Notes: generated by a model from the letters alone, not told the origin. A DNA stretch of 13,439 nt from JBCCRH01 sp039208045 (GCA_039208045.1 JBCCRH010000132.1:1-13439); one strand, 5' to 3'; positions 5,630 to 13,439 are shown, counted from the stretch's first letter. Program-made: numbers and translations.

Positions 5630-7898
5630 TTATTTGAAGGCCTTATTGTATGGGATGGATCCTGAAATTAGCTTGTCGGATAGCCCCATTTTGGAGCGGG
5701 CGGCTGCTATTGCTCAGCTCGAACAGACGGGGGGAGGGCTTGTAGCGCTCAAGAGTATCTTGGGAAAATTAGCCGACCAAGGTATTCACCGCTGGTATGA
5801 GCCAGGTGTGCTTAGCTTAGAGGAGCAAGCCATTTTTGCGCAAGCAAAGAGCAGTAAAGCGGTAGATCAAGGCGTTCGAGATCAAATCATTGACGGCTTA
5901 TCCACGCTTAGAAAACACTATGCTAACGAAGATTCAGAAGCCTATCGGTACTCGCTCCATCATTTTGTACAAACGTACGGTGCTCGGGTAGCATATGGTA
6001 CGCACGATGATACCTCGCTATTCGATCGAAATCGGGTGATGGCCGCTTTGTCTGCCAGTTTAAAAGCTACTAATGGAGAGCCCTCCTTCGTTTTGCTCAA
6101 AGGCACGATCAGTGGTATTCAGCGCTACATTTATGATAATGTAAAAGCCGAGCAAATTGGCCAGGCCGAACGTACGGCGAAGCGCTTGCGGGGCCGCTCT
6201 TTTCTGATTTCGTTTATCAATCAGGTAATCGCGGAGGTGATTGTGGAGCAATTTGATGTGGAGCAAGCCAACATCTTGTTTGTAGGTGGTGGGCAGTTTA
6301 TGATGCTTTTGCCGGATATATCAGATTTTGAGGAGAAGATCAACGATATAGTAAAGGCCATCAATCTTGGATTTATTGAGCGGTTGGGAATGAACATTGG
6401 TCTGCTGATAGCTTATGAAAATTGCAACGAATCTTTGAGGGAAGAGTATCCGAGTATAGTGGATCAGGTACACCAGAAGTTAGGGCAGAATAAGATGCAA
6501 CGCCATAGCAGTTATCTTGAAGATGTGTTTGATCAGTTTCACGCCAAGCAAGTGGAAGTGAATATGGAGTTCGCTAAAGCGGAAGAAGAACGCCTAGGAG
6601 AGCTAACCCCCTATGCTAATTTCATCCTTGAAATTGCTGGCTTAGAGGAAGACAAGCTAGAAGCCCTGCAAAGCGCTATTAATAAACCGCCAGCCACCAT
6701 CCGACGATTCAGCTTTTTAAAGCGATTGTATTATATCGTTGAGCGTAGAACAGAGCAAGATAGAGGGGACCGCTGGGTATTGGCAAGGTCGTTGTTTTAC
6801 TTTTTGCAACAGCATGAAGCCACTTTTAAATCGTTCGATGCTTGTTTGCGCATCATTGCTTTGAACGAATCCGACTTGATGGGACTGATGGCTATTTTTT
6901 CAAGTCTGGATTTAACGATCGGATTCGGCTATCGCTTTTTGGGGAAGTACACACCTACCTACACTTACGATCATCTGAGTGCGAGGGAAGACTTGAAGGA
7001 AATGGAGGAGAAGCGGCATCTGGGAGGTATCCAGTTTTTTGATGATTTGGCAGCACTTAATGAGTCTGATCAAATGAAGCTGAAGTATCGCCAATTGGGT
7101 GTGATGCGACTCGATGTAGATGATCTAGGAACGCTTTTAAAGAGTGGCTTGACCGAGCCACGAATTGATGAAGTCGTTTGCCTGAGCCGAGAATTGCAGC
7201 TCTTTTTTGGAGGCTATTTCAATAAAATTGCAGCGCAGCATCATGTGTACGTCGTGTATTCTGGTGGAGATGATGCCTTTGTGTTGGGCTCTTGGCTAAA
7301 CGTCATTTTATTTGCGCGAAGCTTAGAAAAAGACTTTCGGCAATTCACCTTAGGGAATCAGTATGTCAACTTTAGTGCTGGTATTTTTATGTGCAACCCG
7401 CACTATCCTATTCCACGTTTTGCCAAAGATGCTGAAAGGCTAGAGAAAGCTGCTAAGCAATTTGAACATAAGGACGAGCATGGGAATCCAAGGCAGAAGA
7501 ATACTATTCACTTGTTCAACCAGAACCTACCATGGCCCACCTTTGAAGCCATGATGATCTATGAAGAAGAACTGCAAGCGCTTTTGCCTTCTGACGAGCA
7601 GCGGGAAGTAAAAGGGCGAAATATCAATCGCTCGATGCTCCATCGCTTATTGCGTACTATTCAAGCTACCCGAGGGGATGTGATTGAGCGCTACCGCAGC
7701 ATTGCAGGTTTGCATAGTCTGATGGCGCGCCACGGCTATGGCGATAAAGCATTAAACAAGGAGCGGCTAGACGGCGCAGGTGCAAAAGTAAAAGAATTGC
7801 TACAGCTCGTTTCGCAAGAAGACGAACAAGCCAAAACAAGACTCGACTATTTGACCGTCCCTATTCATATGGCATTGTATAAAACTAAAAAGAATTAA
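5616..7898 (+). CDS. cas10: Cas10/Csm1, type III-A large subunit with active cyclase motif and no HD motif
   Basis: A 760-residue protein. Residues 1-130 are helical and lack the HD dipeptide and surrounding histidines of the N-terminal nuclease. DTSLFDRNRVMAALSASL (135-152) matches the stretch after the HD domain in other Csm1 proteins. Palm 1 follows, with LLKGTISGIQRYIYD (160-174) and VGGGQFMMLL (223-232). Its usual Asp before SGIQ is Thr (T164). Palm 2 has RLDVDDLG (498-505, with D500), the cyclase turn SGGDDAF (549-555, with G550-D553) and SAGI (587-590), followed by a run ending AKDAERLEKAAK. GGDD predicts synthesis of cyclic oligoadenylates from ATP when target RNA is bound. Lack of HD predicts no DNase activity of its own, so defence would rest on target RNA cutting by Csm3 and on CARF effectors. 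The gene overlaps cas6 by 14 nt and ends 1 nt before csm2. Confidence 0.95.
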   Translation: MVQDDYLKALLYGMDPEISLSDSPILERAAAIAQLEQTGGGLVALKSILGKLADQGIHRWYEPGVLSLEEQAIFAQAKSSKAVDQGVRDQIIDGLSTLRKHYANEDSEAYRYSLHHFVQTYGARVAYGTHDDTSLFDRNRVMAALSASLKATNGEPSFVLLKGTISGIQRYIYDNVKAEQIGQAERTAKRLRGRSFLISFINQVIAEVIVEQFDVEQANILFVGGGQFMMLLPDISDFEEKINDIVKAINLGFIERLGMNIGLLIAYENCNESLREEYPSIVDQVHQKLGQNKMQRHSSYLEDVFDQFHAKQVEVNMEFAKAEEERLGELTPYANFILEIAGLEEDKLEALQSAINKPPATIRRFSFLKRLYYIVERRTEQDRGDRWVLARSLFYFLQQHEATFKSFDACLRIIALNESDLMGLMAIFSSLDLTIGFGYRFLGKYTPTYTYDHLSAREDLKEMEEKRHLGGIQFFDDLAALNESDQMKLKYRQLGVMRLDVDDLGTLLKSGLTEPRIDEVVCLSRELQLFFGGYFNKIAAQHHVYVVYSGGDDAFVLGSWLNVILFARSLEKDFRQFTLGNQYVNFSAGIFMCNPHYPIPRFAKDAERLEKAAKQFEHKDEHGNPRQKNTIHLFNQNLPWPTFEAMMIYEEELQALLPSDEQREVKGRNINRSMLHRLLRTIQATRGDVIERYRSIAGLHSLMARHGYGDKALNKERLDGAGAKVKELLQLVSQEDEQAKTRLDYLTVPIHMALYKTKKN

Positions 7899-7899
7899 T

Positions 7900-8328
7900 A
7901 TGCAACATTTTTATATTGATTTTAGCGCAATTACCCCAAAAAAAATAAATGACTTGGCAAAAGAAAATGCAAGACTCATTGTCAAGGAAGACAGAGTGAA
8001 AACCCATCAGATACGCAACATCTTTTCGTACATCGAAAGAATGCGTATTGAATTTAAGCAGCTAATACGGCTAGAGGAAAAGGATGATGACTTTCAGAAG
8101 CTGAAGAACTCCTTAACTATGAGATTGCTTCTGCTTAAGCCAAAGATCGCATATGCAGCTGGTAGAAGTAAGGGATTTCGTAACCGATTCTTTCCACTAG
8201 TAGAAGCAGCAATTGAAGGTGTTGAAATGGTATCTGTAGAGGAGAAAATAGAGGCTTACCAGAAATTCTTTGCTTTGATGGAGAGTATAGTAGCCTATCA
8301 TAAGTTCTTTGACTCTGAGCCTAAATAA
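7900..8328 (+). CDS. csm2: Csm2, small subunit of the type III-A complex
   Basis: A 142-residue helical protein of typical Csm2 length. Family marks are THQIRNIFSYIERMR (35-49) and LLLLKPKIAYAAGR (76-89), followed by basic residues (K91, R94, R96). Csm2 lines the filament opposite Csm3 and contacts the crRNA:target duplex. One nucleotide separates it from cas10, so the two are likely translationally coupled. It is more AT-rich than cas10. Identification is firm from the LKPKIAYAAGR motif and the gene order. Confidence 0.93.
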   Translation: MQHFYIDFSAITPKKINDLAKENARLIVKEDRVKTHQIRNIFSYIERMRIEFKQLIRLEEKDDDFQKLKNSLTMRLLLLKPKIAYAAGRSKGFRNRFFPLVEAAIEGVEMVSVEEKIEAYQKFFALMESIVAYHKFFDSEPK

Positions 8329-8364
8329 TTAATTAGATCAACCTTATCATTAAATTAATTTCAG

Positions 8365-9198
8365 ATGCAGTCTTTTAAAGCAAACTTAATCATAAGAGGT
8401 AAAATTAAATGTCTCACAGGCCTACATATTGGGGGGAGTAAGGAAAAGTTAGAAATTGGTGGAGTAGACTCAATTGTAGTAAGAAATCCTGGGAATGAAT
8501 ATCCATATATTCCTGGTAGTTCCTTAAAAGGAAAAATGAGGCACCTTTTAGAATATGCACTTGGAGGTGTCAATAAGCCGATTTTTCAGGAAGAAGATGA
8601 AACAGTTGAAAAAGCATATGGTCGGGTATCTCGCATGCATGAGATTGTCAGACTTTTTGGTGCTGGAGCGTCAGAGCGTGAAGTAAAGAAAAACTATTTA
8701 GAAGGCGTAGGTCTTGGTCGATTAATTATACGTGACGCTATGCCAGACTCAAAAACAGTCAATACTTGGAAAAAGATTGATTCAGATAGTTTGTATACTG
8801 AGATAAAAGCTGAAAATACCATCGACCGAATCACTTCAGCTGCTAATCCGCGCTTTATAGAGCGAGTTGTAGAAGGCTCGACTTTTGATTTCGAAATAGT
8901 GTATTCAGTTTATCTGGCTGATAGTGAAAATGTAGAAAGGACTAATAAAGATATTCAGTACTTATTAACAGGACTCCGCTTGTTGGAAGCTTCTGCATTA
9001 GGCAAAAGTGGAAGTCGTGGATATGGCAAAATCCAGTTTCTATTAGATCAACCGCTTTGGGTTAGCTCCAAGGACTATATCAAAGGGGAAGAGAGCTCTA
9101 GGTGGATAGCTGCACAACAGCCGCTATCCGGAAACTTACACGCGCTAGCTGATACCAAATTGACTGATTATCAATATACCCCTGCCGATGAAAACTAA
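8365..9198 (+). CDS. csm3: Csm3, backbone subunit and target-RNA nuclease
   Basis: A 277-residue RAMP protein. The N-terminus has the Csm3 pattern TGLHIGGSKEKLEIGGVDS (18-36); D35 in IGGVDS lines up with the catalytic Asp known from other Csm3 proteins. YIPGSSLKGKMRHLLEYALG (48-67) is the RAMP helix motif, and the C-terminal glycine-rich loop is ALGKSGSRGYGKI (211-223). Several copies assemble on the crRNA and cut target RNA at 6-nt steps. D35 is kept, so cleavage should be active and would also limit how long Cas10 stays on. It follows csm2 after 36 nt and overlaps csm4 by 11 nt. Composition is AT-rich compared with cas10. Confidence 0.95.
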   Translation: MQSFKANLIIRGKIKCLTGLHIGGSKEKLEIGGVDSIVVRNPGNEYPYIPGSSLKGKMRHLLEYALGGVNKPIFQEEDETVEKAYGRVSRMHEIVRLFGAGASEREVKKNYLEGVGLGRLIIRDAMPDSKTVNTWKKIDSDSLYTEIKAENTIDRITSAANPRFIERVVEGSTFDFEIVYSVYLADSENVERTNKDIQYLLTGLRLLEASALGKSGSRGYGKIQFLLDQPLWVSSKDYIKGEESSRWIAAQQPLSGNLHALADTKLTDYQYTPADEN

Positions 9199-10219
9199 AA
9201 TTGTTTATCTGTATCTACGTAATGGCTTTCGGAGTGGACTTCGGTCGGATACACTTTGGGCGAGCCTGTGCTGGACTATTTTGATGCTGTATGACAAAAA
9301 GGTACTAGAAGACTTTATCGAGAGCTATACAAATAGTAGCAGCTCGCAGCAACCCATTTATCTCTCTTCTGCTTTTCCGTTTTTGATGAAAGAGGGAACG
9401 GCTATTCCTTATGTGCCAATTCCATTCAAAAAGGTAAAACCAAAAGGGAATGCCAACAAGACATCTTTTGAAGAGGAACTGACCCTTTCTAGAGCAAGAA
9501 AAAAAGCAGAAAAAAAAGGAGATTTCATTCCGCTGACTCAATTGGTAGGGGGTTATGCACAAGCATTAATTGATCTTAAATCAGATTGCTACCAATTGGA
9601 GCGAAAAATCCAACCCACCACCCACAATACTATCGACCGCATACAAGGTAGTACTCTTAGTATTGGTGGAAGTGGACAGCTGTTTCATACCGAGGATGAG
9701 TTTGTATTTGCTGAAAAGCAGGAGACCAAAGAAATAAAAGTGAAGGTACCCGCAGGTCTCTATTTTTTAGTGCAAACGGAATCCGACCTGCTAGAACCTG
9801 CTCTGCGCCTCTTGGAGCATTATGGGATCGGAGGAGACCGTACGATTGGGAAGGGCCGCTTTAGAATTCAAGTAGAAGACTACCAACTGCCTCCCGCCAC
9901 TGATGCTAATGTGCAAATGAACCTTTCGCTTTACCATCCTACCAAGTCAGAGCTGCATGCTATTCAACAGGCTGATATGAACCTTTTAGCTTATAAGCTA
10001 GAAGCGCGAAAGGGCTGGAAAACGAATCAGGTAAAAGGCGCGCAAAAAGATGCCGTGCTCTACTTTCAGGAAGGTTCTATTTTTCCACTTGCTGCCAGTC
10101 AAGCGTCAAATATTTTAGGCTGTAATCAGCAGGTAGGTAAGCACGATGCGGGCCATACCATCACCCAGTATGGGCATGGATTTATGTTAAATTTAAAACT
10201 ACCATTGGATGAAGCTTAA
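9188..10219 (+). CDS. csm4: Csm4, crRNA 5'-tag-binding subunit
   Basis: A 343-residue RAMP protein. RSGLRSDTLWASLCWTI (15-31) is the Csm4 N-terminal pattern, and the glycine-rich loop GIGGDRTIGKGRF (213-225) is its central RNA-binding mark. A lysine-rich stretch lies at about 75-115. In type III-A complexes Csm4 caps the foot of the complex, holding the crRNA tag and Cas10. It overlaps csm3 by 11 nt at the start and csm5 by 11 nt at the end, so the three are likely made in a coupled fashion. The first and last thirds are intact, with no sign of damage. Confidence 0.92.
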   Translation: MKTKIVYLYLRNGFRSGLRSDTLWASLCWTILMLYDKKVLEDFIESYTNSSSSQQPIYLSSAFPFLMKEGTAIPYVPIPFKKVKPKGNANKTSFEEELTLSRARKKAEKKGDFIPLTQLVGGYAQALIDLKSDCYQLERKIQPTTHNTIDRIQGSTLSIGGSGQLFHTEDEFVFAEKQETKEIKVKVPAGLYFLVQTESDLLEPALRLLEHYGIGGDRTIGKGRFRIQVEDYQLPPATDANVQMNLSLYHPTKSELHAIQQADMNLLAYKLEARKGWKTNQVKGAQKDAVLYFQEGSIFPLAASQASNILGCNQQVGKHDAGHTITQYGHGFMLNLKLPLDEA

Positions 10220-11969
10220 GTTATATACGCTCACGCCTTTGCATATCGGTACAGGAGAAGAGCTGGCGCCATTAAATTATATTTTCTTAAAGAAAAATGG
10301 CACTTTCTACAGACTAAGCCACAGACAAATCATTGCCTTTGTGAATAGTCTACCTAATGGAATAGATAATTTCTCAAATTGGATAGGAAAAAAATATTTA
10401 GACCTAAAACAAACTAAAAATAATCTTGAGCTTTCAGATATAGATAAAGAGATTAACTTGTTTGATTTTGCTAATTCTTTGGGAAGACAAAATGTACTTT
10501 TTAGTTATTTAGAAGAGTACAAATCTGATCTAAGCTCTGCTAAAGTTAGCATCGATTCTTGGACAAGAAATAGATATAATAGAAATAATATATATCCTTT
10601 AGGTCGCATTAGAGAAGCCATCAAAAATCATACTCAACAGCCAATAGTGCCAGGGACGAGTATAAAAGGTGCTATTAGGACTGCTATTTTTCACCATGTA
10701 CTTTCCAATCACTTGCCGCGAAAGAAGTTTATGTCTTTAGTCAAAAATCAACTTAATAATTCAAGAGTGACTAGGGAGCGATTTGCTCTGCCCATCATAC
10801 ACGAAATATTTTATTGCGGTGTGCTGGAAGATGGAGAAAGGGAAGCCAAATTAGAAGATGAAAAGATGGATTTGTTTAAGCTGGTGCGTGTCTCCGATGG
10901 CCAGCAAAGGGCATTGGATAATGCCATGAGTTTTGCGAAGATCAACTTGTATTTGGTCGAAAAAAAGCGGGCGCGTGACCGCTCAAAAACTTATTTTGAA
11001 GCCACCCAGCAGCGGCAAACTTCCTATGCTGAAGTCATCAGTCCAGGCCAAGCCATCCACTTTGAGCTCGATTTCGACATCGATTTTTTGGTATGCCTCA
11101 AGCCCTTGCTGAGCGATGATGGCGTGCGGCAAGGTGGTCAGTACGTGTGGGTGGGCTTACGCCAAAAAGTGCAGCACCTGTTCGGTCTCGACCTAGCTAC
11201 TTTGACGTGGGAAAATAAGGAAGAAAAGCGCCAGGAAGTCCTTCAATTTTTGTTGGACAAGGTGCAAGCGTTCAGCCAAGCCCAGCTCCAAGCCAGTCAG
11301 TCTTGGCTCGAACACTTCCAGGAAAATGACAAAAATGACCGTTACAGCACCTCCATTCGCCAAGGCTTCGACCCTGTATTAGCGTACACTCAGCAGCCCC
11401 TGGTACACCTTGGCTACGCCACGGGTTTTGATGGAATGACGGCACTCCTGTATATCCTCCAAACCAATCATCAGGCCCTCTTCAAGCGCGTGATGGAACA
11501 ATTCAATATCGGCAATAAACCTGGCAATAGGGGCAAGTATATCGCTAATCCCGACCGCTTTCCCAAGTCCAAGCGCCTAGTTGAACTCAAGAACCAGATC
11601 GCGCCGCTCGGCTGGGCTATTATCTTAGACGCCCAAGCCCCCGCGCCTGCTCCAGCTACTACCGAAACTGCTACAACTACAGCCGCCACTGCACGCACCC
11701 TTCAGCCTGAGCTAGCCCCCAAAGCACTCGAACCCGAATACTTCACAGGCAAGGTCAACTACAAAAAGCCACCCTTACTGGACGCTGTGGTAATCAAATC
11801 GGGCCGGCCCAATACCGTAAAAGTATATTGGACGGAAGAGAATAGCCCTGAGATGAAGTTGGATGGGTATCGGAATCCGCTGGAGGTAGGGAAGATCTTG
11901 AAGGTAAAGACCGTATTTACAAGGAAGATAGAGCTAAGGCAAGTTAGCTATGGTGGGCGGAAGCGATAA
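10209..11969 (+). CDS. csm5: Csm5 with Pro/Ala/Thr linker and extra C-terminal beta domain
   Basis: A 586-residue protein, longer than the roughly 350-400 I recall as usual for Csm5. The RAMP core starts with LTPLHIGTGEEL (8-19) and continues with PIVPGTSIKGAIRTAIFHHVL (145-165, read as 145-155 and 156-165). The normal Csm5 ending appears as FPKSKRLV (451-458) and PLGWAIIL (466-473). A low-complexity Pro/Ala/Thr linker (475-508) follows. A small strand-rich basic domain (about 510-586) then ends in RKR, with strands around YFTGKVNYK, LDAVVIK, NTVKVYW and GKILKVKTVF. This reads like an OB-fold or S1-like RNA-binding unit, which is inference. Csm5 caps the head of the complex and helps trim the crRNA 3' end. 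The segment coding for about residues 25-190 is very AT-rich (line 10381-10440 is 15/60 GC) against 37/60 for line 11101-11160. Confidence 0.92.
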   Translation: MKLKLYTLTPLHIGTGEELAPLNYIFLKKNGTFYRLSHRQIIAFVNSLPNGIDNFSNWIGKKYLDLKQTKNNLELSDIDKEINLFDFANSLGRQNVLFSYLEEYKSDLSSAKVSIDSWTRNRYNRNNIYPLGRIREAIKNHTQQPIVPGTSIKGAIRTAIFHHVLSNHLPRKKFMSLVKNQLNNSRVTRERFALPIIHEIFYCGVLEDGEREAKLEDEKMDLFKLVRVSDGQQRALDNAMSFAKINLYLVEKKRARDRSKTYFEATQQRQTSYAEVISPGQAIHFELDFDIDFLVCLKPLLSDDGVRQGGQYVWVGLRQKVQHLFGLDLATLTWENKEEKRQEVLQFLLDKVQAFSQAQLQASQSWLEHFQENDKNDRYSTSIRQGFDPVLAYTQQPLVHLGYATGFDGMTALLYILQTNHQALFKRVMEQFNIGNKPGNRGKYIANPDRFPKSKRLVELKNQIAPLGWAIILDAQAPAPAPATTETATTTAATARTLQPELAPKALEPEYFTGKVNYKKPPLLDAVVIKSGRPNTVKVYWTEENSPEMKLDGYRNPLEVGKILKVKTVFTRKIELRQVSYGGRKR

Positions 11970-12195
11970 GCCTAAATATACTCTAACTACATCGTCGATC
12001 GCCAGATGATTTGCGATTAGGGTGTTCGAATGTTCTTTGAAAAGTTGGTAAAGTCTTGATAGACAGTTGGCTGTAAAGTCGTCGATAATGGGATCAGGCA
12101 TTGTTTATTCGCTTACCAGAGTATTGATTTAGGCTATATACTTTTCTGGGTTTATGTTTATAAGTCTCATTATTAGTTGTTTGGGAAAGCGAGCT
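11970..12195 (+). promoter_or_regulatory. Probable CRISPR leader
   Basis: This 226-nt gene-free stretch lies between csm5 and the first repeat, on the side expected for a leader if the array is read rightward. It contains -7-like boxes at 12139-12146 (TACTTTTC) and 12153-12160 (TATGTTTA), neither with a well-spaced -33 TTTG. It also has two short direct repeats: TCGTCGAT at 11992 and 12079, and GTTGG followed by TAAAGTC at 12044 and 12066. The array may be transcribed from here or partly by read-through from csm5. No gene is evident. Confidence 0.55.
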
Positions 12196-13280
12196 GTTTC
12201 CAGTGTTCCAAGGTAGGATTGAGACACAAATCTGTGCTCATTCTGTGTGAAATATCCGCACGTTTCCAGTGTTCCAAGGTAGGATTGAGACTTTGTGTGT
12301 AAAGTGGAATGTACAGTCTTGCGGCAAGTTTCCAGTGTTCCAAGGTAGGATTGAGACTAAGTAGGCATGGCCTTAATTAATTGTACCGTATGCGTTTCCA
12401 GTGTTCCAAGGTAGGATTGAGACCTTTCATACTTGTATTTTTTTACGGAAGGTAATTTTGGTTTCCAGTGTTCCAAGGTAGGATTGAGACTTAGCTTATG
12501 TGATCTAACTCATATTGTAGCGATAAGGTTTCCAGTGTTCCAAGGTAGGATTGAGACTGCAATCGCGTGCTGATCATTCAGATGCACAACGGGTTTCCAG
12601 TGTTCCAAGGTAGGATTGAGACAGTCCGACGGGATGTAGCTGAGCACCATGCACTCCTGTTTCCAGTGTTCCAAGGTAGGATTGAGACACCTGTGATCGA
12701 AAAAGTAAAAGCCGCGCTTGAGGAGGTTTCCAGTGTTCCAAGGTAGGATTGAGACTAATGAGCAGCTCTAAATTATCGCGAACATCTTCGGTTTCCAGTG
12801 TTCCAAGGTAGGATTGAGACTCACGATCTGGGTAACTGTCATCACGTAGGTCAATAAGTTTCCAGTGTTCCAAGGTAGGATTGAGACTGAAGGCGATGCA
12901 GATTATGAGAGAATCAATGCTTGTTTCCAGTGTTCCAAGGTAGGATTGAGACATAGTAGCGGGTAATGAACTACGGTTGCGCTCCACACGTTTCCAGTGT
13001 TCCAAGGTAGGATTGAGACAAAATATCTGCGTTTCTAAAATACAAAGCGTTGTCGTTTCCAGTGTTCCAAGGTAGGATTGAGACAAATAAGAACAAAGTA
13101 AGGGGGCGTTAAAAAAATAAGTTTCCAGTGTTCCAAGGTAGGATTGAGACGTAAATTATGGTATGCCTGACATATTTCAAAGACTGTTTCCAGTGTTCCA
13201 AGGTAGGATTGAGACAATCTAGTAGCAGTCGCATTTCCTCCGTTGTACTCGTTTCCAGTGTTCCAAGGTAGGATTGAGAC
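12196..13280 (+). CRISPR. CRISPR array: 17 identical 30-nt repeats, 16 spacers
   Basis: The repeat begins GTTTCCAGTG and ends GGATTGAGAC. Copies start at 12196, 12262, 12328, 12394, 12461, 12528, 12593, 12659, 12726, 12791, 12858, 12923, 12990, 13055, 13121, 13186 and 13251, and all read as exact copies. Spacers are 35-37 nt and all differ. The 3' end ATTGAGAC is the common crRNA 5' tag form (close to ATTGAAAC), so crRNAs should be read from the plus strand, with the leader on the left. The repeat has no strong internal palindrome, as expected for unstructured repeats that Cas6 wraps. Neither end shows a degenerate repeat, so orientation rests on the tag and the position next to csm5. Open frames seen across the array on the minus strand are only repeat translations. 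Confidence 0.98.
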
Positions 13281-13439
13281 TAGAACAAATGGCTATAGTT
13301 AGGGCGTCCTTAAAAACCAGAAAATCCAAATAAAATATTGATCAACAACGACTTAAGTGTTGCTAATAAATGGTTTCAAAGTTGCAAATGCACGAAAAAT
13401 GAGCGTCCTTAGTAAAAAAGCGTGCACTTCCATGATTAA
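13281..13439. other. Array trailer, no gene seen
   Basis: An AT-rich 159-nt stretch from the last repeat to the window edge. A 9-nt direct repeat GCGTCCTTA occurs at 13304-13312 and 13403-13411. TGCACG (13389-13394) and CGTGCA (13421-13426) form a short inverted pair. No partial repeat, terminator with T-run or coding start was recognised. Confidence 0.4.

Noticed and set aside
12101..12160. A full -33/-7 promoter in the leader
   Set aside because: TTG elements at 12101 and 12124 do not give the usual spacing of about 17-23 nt to either -7-like box, so only a leader is called.
12623..12922. Spacers that translate into sensible peptides on one strand (for example PVIEKVKAALEE from 12690-12725), suggesting target strand
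   Set aside because: At 35-37 nt several frames are open by chance, and for the checked spacer all minus-strand frames are open too. Strand choice cannot be inferred without matches to phage genes.
12574..13217. Open frames on the minus strand across the array with repeated peptide LGTLE/LNPTLEHWK
   Set aside because: They are translations of the CRISPR repeat and spacers, which stay open by chance; no start context and no protein pattern beyond the repeat.

Overview
The window carries a complete type III-A (Csm) CRISPR-Cas interference locus. A small nucleotide-signalling module sits upstream of it and a 17-repeat CRISPR array downstream. The source is most likely a member of Bacteroidota, possibly Saprospiria-like. 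This is inferred from the moderate GC content, the lack of Shine-Dalgarno sequences before the starts, one good Bacteroidota-type promoter (TTG, 20 nt, TAtaTTTG), and the style of the partial SWIM-domain gene and of Cas6. The genus is not established.

Layout. Positions 1-487 (minus strand) hold the N-terminal part of a SWIM zinc-finger protein, probably a SNF2-type helicase, cut by the window edge. Positions 660-3130 (plus strand) hold three tightly spaced genes: a minimal CRISPR polymerase (mCpol, GGDS motif), a CARF-like sensor with a C-terminal domain resembling effector-associated domain 11 (EAD11), and a Card1/Can2-type CARF nuclease. Positions 3137-3721 (minus strand) hold an ECF-like sigma factor that converges on the nuclease gene. 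Positions 3722-4185 are non-coding and contain a promoter and two hairpins. Positions 4186-11969 (plus strand) are one compact operon: an EAD-like/unknown alpha-beta protein, cas6, cas10 (csm1), csm2, csm3, csm4 and csm5. Positions 11970-12195 are the leader, and 12196-13280 the array of 17 identical 30-nt repeats with 16 spacers of 35-37 nt. The last 159 nt hold no gene. No cas1, cas2 or csm6 is present.

How the parts may work together. Cas6 cuts the array transcript, and Csm2-Csm5 with Cas10 assemble on the crRNA. Csm3 keeps the catalytic Asp for target RNA cleavage. Cas10 keeps the GGDD cyclase motif but shows no HD nuclease motif, so its output is predicted to be cyclic oligoadenylate alone. 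The Card1/Can2 nuclease is the obvious receiver. The unusual part is a second nucleotide polymerase (mCpol) next to a second CARF-like sensor. That sensor ends in an EAD-like domain, and a similar EAD-like domain begins the first protein of the cas operon. I infer a relay in which mCpol product or cOA acts on the CARF-EAD sensor, which then engages the EAD-effector by like-with-like contact. mCpol may act as a guard signal as in Panoptes-type defence. This relay is the part of the window most likely to be undescribed, and it is a hypothesis.
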